Below, piece by piece: positions 26,774 through 33,860 of a stretch of DNA of 48,331 nucleotides. Source of the DNA: Bacteroidales bacterium UBA2030 (lineage in GTDB: Bacteria > Bacteroidota > Bacteroidia > Bacteroidales > TTA-H9); contig DDBO01000035.1 in assembly GCA_002332755.1 (NCBI GenBank), forward strand, positions 1-48,331, written 5' to 3'. The translations under genes and the position numbers were made by a program. The notes below the pieces were generated by a model. The model did no database searches. It saw nothing but the letters and a program-made list of their open reading frames with translations, and was not told the DNA's origin. Numbering within the stretch: position 1 is the first letter of the stretch; each line of letters starts with the position of its first letter.

Positions 26774-27114
26774 AAGCAGGCTGGACAAATGTGATTCACT
26801 ATCTGGGAAGCGCCTTACTGGTTATTGGTGCAGTCGATCCTTTGGAAGGTTCCGTGCTTATTACGATAGGTAGTGGATTGCTGACATTTGTTGCTTTTAA
26901 AAACCGCAGAAAAGATCGTAACCGACTGATTGCAGGCTTTATAAGTATTTTGGTTGGGGTTTTCTTTTTGTTTCTATTCTCCTCGTTTGGTGGATTTGGA
27001 GGACCTAACGGAATTGCATGGGGATGGAGTGTGCTGATATTGCCCTACCCGGCTGGTTGGTTTTATACAATAGGCCTTTTGTTAGCAAGACTTAAGGCAA
27101 AACCCAAAGCATAG
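26758..27114 (+). CDS. Small integral membrane protein
   Basis: Starting at ATG 26758 the product has 118 residues and three hydrophobic segments (about 13-33, 58-77 and 88-110), with a basic KNRRKDRNR loop between the first two and a Lys-rich C-terminus. No family is recognised. ATG 26722 would add 12 residues, but it would then lie deep inside the zinc-ribbon gene. It is probably co-transcribed with that gene. The convergent threonine aldolase gene ends 85 bases further on. Confidence 0.6.
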   Translation: MEKELKAGWTNVIHYLGSALLVIGAVDPLEGSVLITIGSGLLTFVAFKNRRKDRNRLIAGFISILVGVFFLFLFSSFGGFGGPNGIAWGWSVLILPYPAGWFYTIGLLLARLKAKPKA

Positions 27115-27199
27115 TCGCCTCCACCTTTTTTATAGAAAAATTGTACCACAACCTTCAAAGGAAAGCATAATCACCTTATAAGGCCAACCGTAAGGTTGA

Positions 27200-28234
27200 T
27201 TATTCTTTCCATTCTGCAAGTACTTTGACAACCTTTGCCAACATTTCATCCGTGAAATCGAGATGCGTGACAAAACGAATAGTTTGAGGGCCAAAGGTTA
27301 AGGCAAGAATGTCATGAGCTTTTAAATAATTCAGGAAACGATCAGCAGGCATCGAATCTTTTAACCTAAAAATCAATATATTACTTTCTACAGGAAAAAC
27401 CTCATCCACAAATCTGAGTTCACTGAGGGCTTTACCCAATGTCTGTGCCCGGCGAAAATCTTCTTTTAATAAAGGAATATTGTTTTTCAGGGCATATAAT
27501 CCGGCAGCGGCGAGGTATCCTGCCTGACGCATACCCCCACCTAAAACCTTACGAATACGGCGAGCTCTGGTTATGTCATGTTTCGAGCCTAACAAAACAG
27601 ATCCTACGGGTGTACCCAGTCCTTTGGAAAGACAAATGCTGATAGTATCGAAAATAACTCCGTAATCCCTGGGTTGAGTTCCGTTAAAGGCCATAGCATT
27701 AAACAAGCGGGCGCCATCCAGGTGAAAACCTAAACCTTTTTGATGAGTAAAACTGCTGATTCTCCTGAGCTCCTCAATATCCCACACCGAACCACCACCT
27801 TTGTTGGATGTATTTTCGGCCACCACTAACCTCGAAACAGCCAAATGATAATTATCGGGTTCATTCAGGGCTTCTTGTACCTGTTGCAAGGTAAATCGCC
27901 CTCTGTCGCCTTTAAGCAGACGCACAGAACAACCTGAGTTAAAAGCTATACCACCCGCCTCAAACAGATATACATGAGCAGTTTCATCACAAATTACTTC
28001 ATCACCAGGGCGGGTATGCAACTTAATGGCTATTTGATTAGCCATGGTGCCCGAAGGGGTAAAAATTCCGGCTTCCATGCCAAACATGTTGGCCAGCGTC
28101 TGCTCGAGTTCTATTACCGTAGGGTCTTCACCAAATACATCGTCACCCACCCTGGCTTGCATCATGGCTTTTAGCATACCCTCGGAAGGACGAGTCACAG
28201 TATCGCTTCTCAAATCAATCCATTGTTTTTCCAT
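27200..28234 (-). CDS. ltaE: Low-specificity L-threonine aldolase
   Basis: Cleaves L-threonine or L-allo-threonine to glycine and acetaldehyde, using PLP. The 344-residue protein begins IDLRSDTVTRPS, the family start, followed by VGDDVFGEDP (28-38), TPSGTMANQ (59-67), HLDGARLFNA (171-180), and the PLP lysine K204 in CLSKGLGTPVGS. Its length is usual. The start overlaps the upstream aminotransferase gene by 20 bases, so expression is probably coupled. A hairpin-like CAACC-GTAA-GGTTG just beyond the stop has no T run and is not called as a terminator. Confidence 0.94.
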   Translation of the reverse strand: MEKQWIDLRSDTVTRPSEGMLKAMMQARVGDDVFGEDPTVIELEQTLANMFGMEAGIFTPSGTMANQIAIKLHTRPGDEVICDETAHVYLFEAGGIAFNSGCSVRLLKGDRGRFTLQQVQEALNEPDNYHLAVSRLVVAENTSNKGGGSVWDIEELRRISSFTHQKGLGFHLDGARLFNAMAFNGTQPRDYGVIFDTISICLSKGLGTPVGSVLLGSKHDITRARRIRKVLGGGMRQAGYLAAAGLYALKNNIPLLKEDFRRAQTLGKALSELRFVDEVFPVESNILIFRLKDSMPADRFLNYLKAHDILALTFGPQTIRFVTHLDFTDEMLAKVVKVLAEWKE

Positions 28235-29420
28235 CTCCCAGTTGTTTTAAAATCTGATGTAAAGTTTGGTTTACGCTATTCGCTTCTTTTGCATCTATAA
28301 TGAGGGGGGGCGAAAGCCGGAGAGCCGAAGGGCAAAATAAAAAACGGTCGCTAATGAGGCGATTTGCCCACATGAATTCTAAAGCCCGTGAGGCAAGTTC
28401 GGGGGTTAAAAAATCAAGAGCGATTAACAAGCCCGATTTTCTTAGTTCACGAATTGCAGAATACTCTTCGAGACCTTTTGTAAGCAGATGGGCTTTTTCT
28501 TCAACGGATTCCCAAAGTCTGCTTTCCTTTAAAATATCGAAGGAAGCACAAGCAGCTGCGGCACTCACAGGATTACCTCCAAAAGTAGTAAGGTGTCCCA
28601 GGGCTGGATTATGAGCCAAAGTATCCATAATCGTCTTTGAACTGATAAATGCGCCCAGAGGCATACCTCCTCCCAAAGCTTTTGCCAGACATAATACATC
28701 AGGCACTACTTCGTATTTTTCGAAGGCAAACAGTGATCCGGTACGGCCCATTCCCGTCTGTATTTCATCAAAAATGAGCAGAGTACCTGTCTCGTTGCAA
28801 CGTTGCCTGAGGGCTTTTAGAAACTGATTTTGAGGTACGATAACCCCAGCCTCTGCTTGAACAGGTTCCACTATGACTGCAGCCACCTCGGGTGTTATCA
28901 GGTCTAAATCTTCAAAACAATTAAATCGCAGGAAAACAATGCCGGGTAACAGTGGACGATATTTCATCTTCAACACTTCGTCGCCCATAATGCTGAGCGC
29001 TCCATGTGTACTTCCATGATAAGCTTTTTTAAAGGCAGCTATATAATGCCTGCCAGTAAACCTTTTTGCCAACTTCATGGCACCTTCAATGGCTTCAGCA
29101 CCTGAATTTACAAGATATACACAGTCGAGCTGAGGAGGTAAAACGCTTACCAACCTTGAAGCCAATTCCACCTGAGGAGATTGAACAAATTCACCATAAA
29201 CTGTCTGATGCAGGTACAGACCTGCCTGTTGCCTGATAGCTTCAATAATTCGTGGATGATTGTAGCCCAAATTATTCACAGAATAACCTGCGCTCAGGTC
29301 GGTGTACTTTTCGCCTTGAGGAGTAATCAGGTAAATTCCTTCAGCATGACTAAATTGCAAAGCTGGGGGTTCGAAAGATGTAAGCGCCAGATGTCTGAAA
29401 AAAATCTCCCGATCACTCAT
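28215..29420 (-). CDS. Class III aminotransferase (ornithine/acetylornithine type)
   Basis: A PLP-dependent omega-aminotransferase of about 401 residues from ATG 29420 (the TerC-overlapping ATG at 29441 gives 408). In 408-numbering the landmarks are NSGAEAIEGAMKLA (112-125), LIFDEIQTGMGRTG (222-235, with cofactor-binding D225) and CLAKALGGGMPLGA (251-264, PLP lysine K254). The family covers ornithine, acetylornithine, GABA and beta-alanine aminotransferases, and the substrate cannot be chosen here. The start MSDREIFFRHLA resembles Bacteroidota relatives better than the longer version. It lies between threonine aldolase and TerC with overlaps on both sides. Confidence 0.86.
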   Translation of the reverse strand: MSDREIFFRHLALTSFEPPALQFSHAEGIYLITPQGEKYTDLSAGYSVNNLGYNHPRIIEAIRQQAGLYLHQTVYGEFVQSPQVELASRLVSVLPPQLDCVYLVNSGAEAIEGAMKLAKRFTGRHYIAAFKKAYHGSTHGALSIMGDEVLKMKYRPLLPGIVFLRFNCFEDLDLITPEVAAVIVEPVQAEAGVIVPQNQFLKALRQRCNETGTLLIFDEIQTGMGRTGSLFAFEKYEVVPDVLCLAKALGGGMPLGAFISSKTIMDTLAHNPALGHLTTFGGNPVSAAAACASFDILKESRLWESVEEKAHLLTKGLEEYSAIRELRKSGLLIALDFLTPELASRALEFMWANRLISDRFLFCPSALRLSPPLIIDAKEANSVNQTLHQILKQLGDGKTMD

Positions 29421-30441
29421 TCGTTTTTTGCCCGGTATCATAAGACTGCTCTTTGCCCGTTTTTTTAATAATTAATGAAGCCAATACTGACAATAACAAA
29501 ACCACTGCTACAATACTTAAGGAAAGGGGTGATGAAATTTCGATGCCCCAAATATCAGCCAATAACATTTTGACCCCAATAAATGTGAGGATAAAAGCCA
29601 ACCCGTAATGAAGGAAACGGAATAAAGGCATGAGATTAGCAAACAGAAAATAGAGAGAGCGAAGCCCCAGGATAGCGAAAATATTGGAGGTGTAGAGAAT
29701 AAAAGGATCGTCGGTAATGGCAAAAATAGCCGGAATGCTGTCTACGGCAAAAATTACATCAGTTCCCTCTATTACCAGAACAACCAGAAACAAAGGGGTT
29801 GCCATCAAACGACCTGCCTGGCGAATAAAAAACCTACTGCCCGAATATGCAGGGCTAAAAGGGAACAAACGATGGGCAATCTTTACTATCCAGTTTTTCG
29901 AAAAATCTTTCGAAGTCTGGTCGTCGTGTCTCCACGATTTAACCCCGGCATACACAAGGAAAAAGCCAAATATGGCCAGCAACAGGTTAATATGATACTC
30001 CCTGCCGTTCAGCTCAAAAGGAGGCAGGTAAGTCAATTTGATCAGTCCCACTCCCGCAAAAATGAAGATAGCTCTGAAGATAAGTGCGCCAATAATTCCA
30101 TAAAATAAGACCTTATGCTGATACTCTTCAGGGACGCTAAAAAATCTAAAAATCAATATAAAGACGAAAATATTATCCATCGATAAGGCCTTCTCGATGA
30201 GGTAGGCTGATACGAAGTCGCTGGCAGCTACGTGTCCCGATTCAATCCAAATCAGGCCGGCAAAAAGAAAGGCCAACGAAATCCAAAACAATGACCAACG
30301 TATAGCCTCACGACTGCTTACCTTGTGGCTTTTTTTATTAAAAACACCCAGGTCGAGCAAGAGCATTAAAATAATCAGAACGGCAAACCCAATGATTATA
30401 AGTGGATGGTGGGCTTGCTTATGGGATATAAACAGAAACAT
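29413..30441 (-). CDS. TerC family membrane protein
   Basis: A 342-residue inner-membrane protein from ATG 30441 with about nine hydrophobic segments. The TerC hallmarks are present: DLGVFNKKSH in the first part, EKALSMDNIFVF, and later VVIEGTDVIFAVDSIPA with acidic residues inside membrane segments. The family, including Alx of E. coli, is linked to manganese homeostasis or tellurite resistance. A TTG 12 codons upstream is rejected. A -7 element on this strand (TACTTTTG, complement of 30465-30472) fits the ATG start with a short leader. The 3' end overlaps the aminotransferase gene. Confidence 0.9.
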   Translation of the reverse strand: MFLFISHKQAHHPLIIIGFAVLIILMLLLDLGVFNKKSHKVSSREAIRWSLFWISLAFLFAGLIWIESGHVAASDFVSAYLIEKALSMDNIFVFILIFRFFSVPEEYQHKVLFYGIIGALIFRAIFIFAGVGLIKLTYLPPFELNGREYHINLLLAIFGFFLVYAGVKSWRHDDQTSKDFSKNWIVKIAHRLFPFSPAYSGSRFFIRQAGRLMATPLFLVVLVIEGTDVIFAVDSIPAIFAITDDPFILYTSNIFAILGLRSLYFLFANLMPLFRFLHYGLAFILTFIGVKMLLADIWGIEISSPLSLSIVAVVLLLSVLASLIIKKTGKEQSYDTGQKTNE

Positions 30442-30464
30442 GGTGAATAAATGAAATTGGGTTG

Positions 30465-30472
30465 CAAAAGTA
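30465..30472 (-). promoter_or_regulatory. -7 promoter element for terC
   Basis: The complement reads TACTTTTG, matching TAnnTTTG, 24-31 bases before the terC ATG at 30441. A weak TTTC lies at the -33 position. This gap also separates terC from the divergent SDR gene. Confidence 0.45.
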
Positions 30473-30524
30473 CGCAATTAATCCCTGGATGAAAGTCTAT
30501 AAATTCGCAGTAAAATTCATCATT

Positions 30525-31337
30525 ATGAATTCACCAAAAGTGGTAGTGATTACAGGGGCTTCATCGGGTATTGGTAAAGCCCTGGCGATGCAGTATGCCC
30601 AACGTGGGTGTCACCTGGTGCTGGGTGCACGCAGGCTAGATGTACTCGAGTCGATGAAGCCCAACCTCATAAAAAACGGGAGCATGGTCGTTTGCCAACA
30701 GACAGATGTTACCAGAGAAGAAGATTGCAGAAGTTTGATAGAAATCGCAGTCAAAGAATTCGGAAAATTAGATATCCTGATAAATAATGCTGGCATCTCC
30801 ATGCGGGCACTCTTTAAAGATGTCGAGCTGGAGGTAATACGCCGCCTGATGGATGTCAATTTCTGGGGCACAGTATATTGCACGAAATATTCACTACCCT
30901 ATCTTATCCAATCGAAAGGAAGCGTGGTAGGTGTCATCTCCATTGCAGGTTACATAGGTTTACCGGGACGCACCGGATATTCCGCTTCTAAATTTGCGGT
31001 AAGGGGATTTTTAGAAACCCTGCGCACCGAAAACCTCAAAACCGGCTTGCATGTGCTCATCGCAGCCCCGGGGTTTACGGCCACCGATATCCGTTTTACA
31101 GCCTTAAAAGCAGATGGTTCGCCCCAGGGTGCCTCGCCCCGTGAAGAAGCGAAAATGATGTCGGCTGATGAAGTAGCAACACGCATTATCAAAGCCATAG
31201 ACAAACGTAAAAACAACCTTGTACTCACTTTTCTGGAAGGGAAATTCACAGTTTTTTTACATAAATTTTTCCCCACCCTGGTCGCTCGTTTGGCCTACAA
31301 CCATATGGCAAAAGAACCAGATTCACCTTTCAAATAA
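30525..31337 (+). CDS. Classical SDR-family oxidoreductase
   Basis: From ATG 30525 the protein has 270 residues and begins directly with a Rossmann beta strand and TGASSGIG (10-17). Earlier ATG (30489) and TTG (30462) starts add residues with no match to the fold. The conserved structural NNAG is at 87-90, and the catalytic set is S139, Y152 and K156 (YSASK). The C-terminus has a hydrophobic, basic tail (FLHKFFPTLVARLAYNHM), as in membrane-associated 3-ketoacyl or ketosphinganine-type SDRs, which suggests a lipid substrate, though this is inference. The stop and the next ATG are adjacent (TAAATG). Confidence 0.88.
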   Translation: MNSPKVVVITGASSGIGKALAMQYAQRGCHLVLGARRLDVLESMKPNLIKNGSMVVCQQTDVTREEDCRSLIEIAVKEFGKLDILINNAGISMRALFKDVELEVIRRLMDVNFWGTVYCTKYSLPYLIQSKGSVVGVISIAGYIGLPGRTGYSASKFAVRGFLETLRTENLKTGLHVLIAAPGFTATDIRFTALKADGSPQGASPREEAKMMSADEVATRIIKAIDKRKNNLVLTFLEGKFTVFLHKFFPTLVARLAYNHMAKEPDSPFK

Positions 31338-31838
31338 ATGAACGCATCTATGGGCAAAAAAATAAAGACAGAAATCATCCCACTCAGGGGCCTTACGACA
31401 ATCCAATTTGGAGACACCACCGAACAGGTTGAGTTTTTACTCGGCCCTCCAGAAGAAACTGAGGTAATTGATCCTATCGAAGAAGGAGGATTCCCCACCC
31501 TGGTGTATTATTATTGGGATGAATGTATTACCTTCTTCTTCAATCAATCTGCAGAGAAACCATTTCTGATTGCCATGGAAACCGATGACCTGAAGGCCAC
31601 CCTCCTTGATGAACGCATTTTTAAAATGAAACCCGATGAAATTGTATCGCTTATGGCGAGTCAAAAACTGTTTGACTATGAAAAAGAAACAGAAGATTGG
31701 GGTGAAGTGCGTTATACCTGGGAAGAATGGAACATAGATTTTTACTTTGATAAGAATAAACTTTCGGTTGTAAATTGGTCGGCCATACTCGATGCAGAAG
31801 GTAAGGTATTTATTCCAGATGAACCTATCCGCTGGTAA
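31338..31838 (+). CDS. Hypothetical protein, 166 aa
   Basis: Begins at the base after the SDR stop, so it belongs to the same transcript. The product is acidic and soluble, with no signal peptide and no membrane segment. An early GLTTIQFGDTTEQVEFLLGPPEE block (about residues 18-40) recalls the short helix-turn with GPP seen in SmpA/BamE-like small domains. Later parts are rich in aromatic and acidic residues (EDWGEVRYTWEEWNIDFYF). I do not recognise the family. ATG 31350 is an alternative start. The function cannot be inferred beyond the link to the SDR. Confidence 0.6.
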   Translation: MNASMGKKIKTEIIPLRGLTTIQFGDTTEQVEFLLGPPEETEVIDPIEEGGFPTLVYYYWDECITFFFNQSAEKPFLIAMETDDLKATLLDERIFKMKPDEIVSLMASQKLFDYEKETEDWGEVRYTWEEWNIDFYFDKNKLSVVNWSAILDAEGKVFIPDEPIRW

Positions 31839-32018
31839 GGGTTGGCATTCATCAAGCCTTCTTCGTTTAACCCACCCGCCAATTTACCTCTATTTTAACA
31901 TGATACATCTATGGGCGGAAAACATCCACAATTAATTATAAATCAACACAATAAAACCACTGAATAATTTTATTCGGAAAAAATATTTTGACAGAATATT
32001 GCCATATTCAGAAATTTG

Positions 32019-32026
32019 TATATTTG
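32019..32026 (+). promoter_or_regulatory. -7 promoter element for the trpB leader
   Basis: TATATTTG matches TAnnTTTG exactly. Transcription would begin at about 32031-32033, which favours the leader peptide start at ATG 32053 rather than 32038. A properly spaced -33 element was not found: TTTTG at 31987-31990 is too far upstream. Confidence 0.6.
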
Positions 32027-32052
32027 CAGCGTCTAACATGAAAAGGAAAAAT

Positions 32053-32121
32053 ATGATATCACAGATAATGAACATAGCTTGGTGGTGGCTTTTCCCGTTG
32101 AAAGCAGGGGGGAAAGTCTGA
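32053..32121 (+). CDS. trpL: Trp-rich leader peptide of the trpB attenuator
   Basis: A 22-codon frame from ATG 32053 (27 codons if ATG 32038 is used) ending at TGA 32119-32121. It reads MISQIMNIAWWWLFPLKAGGKV, with three consecutive Trp codons at 32080-32088. This is the build of a ribosome-stalling attenuator peptide. The codons after the Trp run contain GCAGGGGG (32104-32111), which can pair with the 3' half of the downstream terminator. The Trp codons lie 16-24 bases upstream of that segment, so a ribosome stalled on them would leave it free. Experimental use is not shown, but the arrangement is strong. Confidence 0.82.
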   Translation: MISQIMNIAWWWLFPLKAGGKV

Positions 32122-32175
32122 GGCTATTTTATTATCGGAAATCATAAACATATAGCGCCGCAGGATACCCCCTGC
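32104..32175 (+). promoter_or_regulatory. Antiterminator pairing of the trpB attenuator
   Basis: GCAGGGGG (32104-32111) and CCCCCTGC (32168-32175) are perfectly complementary over 8 bases. The second segment includes the start of the terminator's 3' stem, so the two structures exclude each other. A second local hairpin, CTTTTCCC (32089-32096) with GGGGAAAG (32109-32116), could act as a pause or anti-antiterminator structure; it has one G-U pair. Pairing energies were not computed. Confidence 0.65.
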
Positions 32176-32185
32176 GGCGTTTTTT
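32156..32185 (+). terminator. Intrinsic terminator of the trpB attenuator
   Basis: CGCCGCAGG (32156-32164) pairs perfectly with CCTGCGGCG (32171-32179) over a 6-base loop, followed by TTTTTT (32180-32185). It lies 190 bases before trpB and is the transcription-stop arm of the attenuator. Confidence 0.88.
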
Positions 32186-32211
32186 GTTATGTAACACCAA
32201 AAACTCGAAAC

Positions 32212-32319
32212 ATGGAAAGAAACATACATATCAGCGCATGGCTCTGGCGGGCAAAGCCCCGCCGCACGAAACGAATAAAACAAAACTCAAGCCTTGCAAC
32301 AAGGCCTTTCAACCATTAA
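32212..32319 (+). CDS. Second Trp-containing mini-ORF upstream of trpB
   Basis: A 35-codon frame from ATG 32212 to TAA 32317-32319, between the terminator and trpB. It begins MERNIHISAWLWRAK with two Trp codons two apart. Just after them GGCGGG (32246-32251) can pair with CCCGCC (32258-32263), and GCCTTG (32291-32296) with CAAGGC (32300-32305). No strong T run follows either hairpin. It may be a second leader or chance; the ribosome could only reach it after read-through of the first terminator. Confidence 0.3.
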   Translation: MERNIHISAWLWRAKPRRTKRIKQNSSLATRPFNH

Positions 32320-32374
32320 CTCAATTGTAATTTTTAAAATTATGTATTTCAAAAACCTTTAAAAACCTAAAACA

Positions 32375-33577
32375 ATGAATATTTCAACAGTAAATTCAAA
32401 CGATATTAAAGTTCGTCCTATCGACAACATGTTAAAATATAACGGACGTTATGGCGAATACGGAGGCGCTTACATACCGGATGTGTTGGCAGTACCTCTC
32501 CAAAAGCTAAGCGAGGCTTTCGACTATTTTTCCCGTGATCCAGAGTTCAGGGCTGAATTTTCCAACATTTTGCGTGATTATGCCGGACGACCCTCACCTC
32601 TATATTTTGCTCAAAAACTTTCAAAACACATAGGCTCAACCCTCTATTTAAAAAGGGAGGATCTCAATCATACAGGTTCGCACAAGATAAATAATACACT
32701 GGGTCAGGCATTGATAGCCAAACGAATGGGGGCGAAAGAAATTGTAGCAGAAACCGGTGCCGGGCAACACGGGGTAGCTACAGCAACAGCAGCGGCACTG
32801 ATGGGTATTCCGTGTAAAATTTTCATGGGAGCAGTAGATGCACGCCGGCAAGCACTCAATGTCAAAAGAATCCAACTTTTAGGAGCCGAAGTAATTACCA
32901 CAACTAGAGGAACAGCCACATTGAAGGATGCTGTAGATGAAGCGTTGAATTATTACATTAGTCATCCGGATGTATTTTATCTCCTGGGCTCGCAAGTTGG
33001 CCCCGACCCCTACCCTCGCATGGTCGGTTTTTTCCAGAGTGTAATCGGGCAGGAAGCACGTGCACAGATTCTAATGAAGGAGGGCCGTTTGCCTGATGCT
33101 GTAATTGCTGCAGTTGGAGGCGGAAGCAATGCCATAGGTTTATTTTCAGGATTTTTAGAGGATCATGAAGTTAAAATTTATGGAGCCGAAGGAGGGGGTG
33201 ATGCCCTGCCCGGAAAAACCGCGGCTACGCTTACTTTCGGGAAACCTATGATTTTCCAGGGAACTTATTCCTATTGCCTCACCAACGACGAAGGTCAGCC
33301 TGTCGAATCTCATTCCGTTGCCGCCGGTCTCGACTATCCCGGTGTCAGTCCACAACATGCCTTCCTGAAAGATAGTAAACGAGCACAGTATTTTGCCGTT
33401 ACTGATAAAGAGGCTATTGAAGCATTTCATTTGCTCTCTCAACTCGAAGGCATCATCCCTGCTATTGAATCGAGTCATGCAGTAGCTTTGGCAATTCGGC
33501 TGCTTCGCAATCAAAACCTGCTGGCAATTGTCAATCTCTCGGGCAGAGGTGATAAAGACGTGGATAGGGATTTTTGA
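32375..33577 (+). CDS. trpB: Tryptophan synthase beta chain
   Basis: Condenses indole with serine to tryptophan, using PLP, as the beta subunit of tryptophan synthase. The 400-residue protein has GRYGEYGGAYIP (24-35), PLP lysine K104 in HTGSHKINNTLGQAL, catalytic E126 in AETGAGQHG, and phosphate-binding GGGSNA near 245-250. An N-terminal tail of about 20 residues is slightly longer than usual. No trpA or other trp gene is in the window, so trpB seems to be transcribed alone behind its own attenuator. A terminator follows the stop by 24 bases. Confidence 0.97.
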   Translation: MNISTVNSNDIKVRPIDNMLKYNGRYGEYGGAYIPDVLAVPLQKLSEAFDYFSRDPEFRAEFSNILRDYAGRPSPLYFAQKLSKHIGSTLYLKREDLNHTGSHKINNTLGQALIAKRMGAKEIVAETGAGQHGVATATAAALMGIPCKIFMGAVDARRQALNVKRIQLLGAEVITTTRGTATLKDAVDEALNYYISHPDVFYLLGSQVGPDPYPRMVGFFQSVIGQEARAQILMKEGRLPDAVIAAVGGGSNAIGLFSGFLEDHEVKIYGAEGGGDALPGKTAATLTFGKPMIFQGTYSYCLTNDEGQPVESHSVAAGLDYPGVSPQHAFLKDSKRAQYFAVTDKEAIEAFHLLSQLEGIIPAIESSHAVALAIRLLRNQNLLAIVNLSGRGDKDVDRDF

Positions 33578-33601
33578 CTAAGAAGTGCTACGTATTTTTT
33601 T

Positions 33602-33631
33602 CCCCGTTCTGTTTCAAGGGCGGGGTTTTTT
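33602..33631 (+). terminator. Intrinsic terminator after trpB
   Basis: CCCCGTTCT (33602-33610) pairs with AGGGCGGGG (33617-33625), with two G-U pairs, followed by six T residues (33626-33631). It ends the trpB transcript. Confidence 0.85.
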
Positions 33632-33736
33632 GTTCCAGGTTCCGGGTTCCAAGTTCCTAGTTCCAAGTTCCAGGTTTCAAGTTCCAGGTTCCGGGTTCTG
33701 GGTTCCGGGTTCCAGGTTCCGGGTTCTGGGTTCGGT
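33632..33736. repeat. Tandem 7-bp repeat, 15 units
   Basis: Fifteen consecutive heptamers with consensus GTTCCRG (variants GTTCCAA, GTTCTGG, GTTTCAA) fill 105 bp right after the trpB terminator, without spacers. The length is not CRISPR-like. The run has no coding role. The following A/T-rich stretch (about 33737-33783) leads into the TetR promoter region. Confidence 0.92.
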
Positions 33737-33783
33737 TTAAAGTATTGATTTTTAATTAATTAAAAAAATATTTTAAAAAAAAA

Positions 33784-33799
33784 TTAACCAATTGGTCAA
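33784..33799. promoter_or_regulatory. TetR-type operator 1
   Basis: TTAACCAATTGGTCAA is a 16-bp near-palindrome. It agrees with operator 2 (33832-33847) at 13 of 16 positions and overlaps the -33 side of the tetR promoter. Confidence 0.55.
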
Positions 33800-33816
33800 C
33801 ATTTCGGATTCTTTTC

Positions 33817-33824
33817 TAATTTTG
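33817..33824 (+). promoter_or_regulatory. -7 promoter element of the efflux operon
   Basis: TAATTTTG matches TAnnTTTG and lies between the two operators. TTG at 33792-33794, inside operator 1, is 22 bases upstream and could be the -33 element, slightly far. Confidence 0.6.
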
Positions 33825-33831
33825 CCATTAA

Positions 33832-33847
33832 TTAACCATTTAGTTAA
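33832..33847. promoter_or_regulatory. TetR-type operator 2
   Basis: TTAACCATTTAGTTAA resembles operator 1, with the same TTAACCA start and GT-AA end. It lies just past the -7 element and before the tetR ATG; the operator centres are 48 bp apart. Both would block the same promoter, which suggests autorepression. Confidence 0.55.
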
Positions 33848-33860
33848 AATCAATATTACC

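Noticed and set aside
27185..27198. Terminator between the convergent small membrane protein and threonine aldolase genes
   Set aside because: The CAACC-GTAA-GGTTG hairpin has only a 5-bp stem and no T run on either strand.
32059..32283. 74-residue minus-strand open frame across the trpB leader
   Set aside because: It runs through the terminator and the Trp codon run on the opposite strand. The plus-strand leader and hairpins explain the region better, and its composition is not protein-like.
33632..33736. CRISPR array
   Set aside because: Units are 7 bp and directly abutting; there are no spacers, leader or cas genes.
33792..33860. TTG start for the TetR gene
   Set aside because: It would lie inside operator 1 and upstream of the likely promoter element, so it is probably not transcribed in full. 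ATG 33861 fits the start of the DNA-binding domain.
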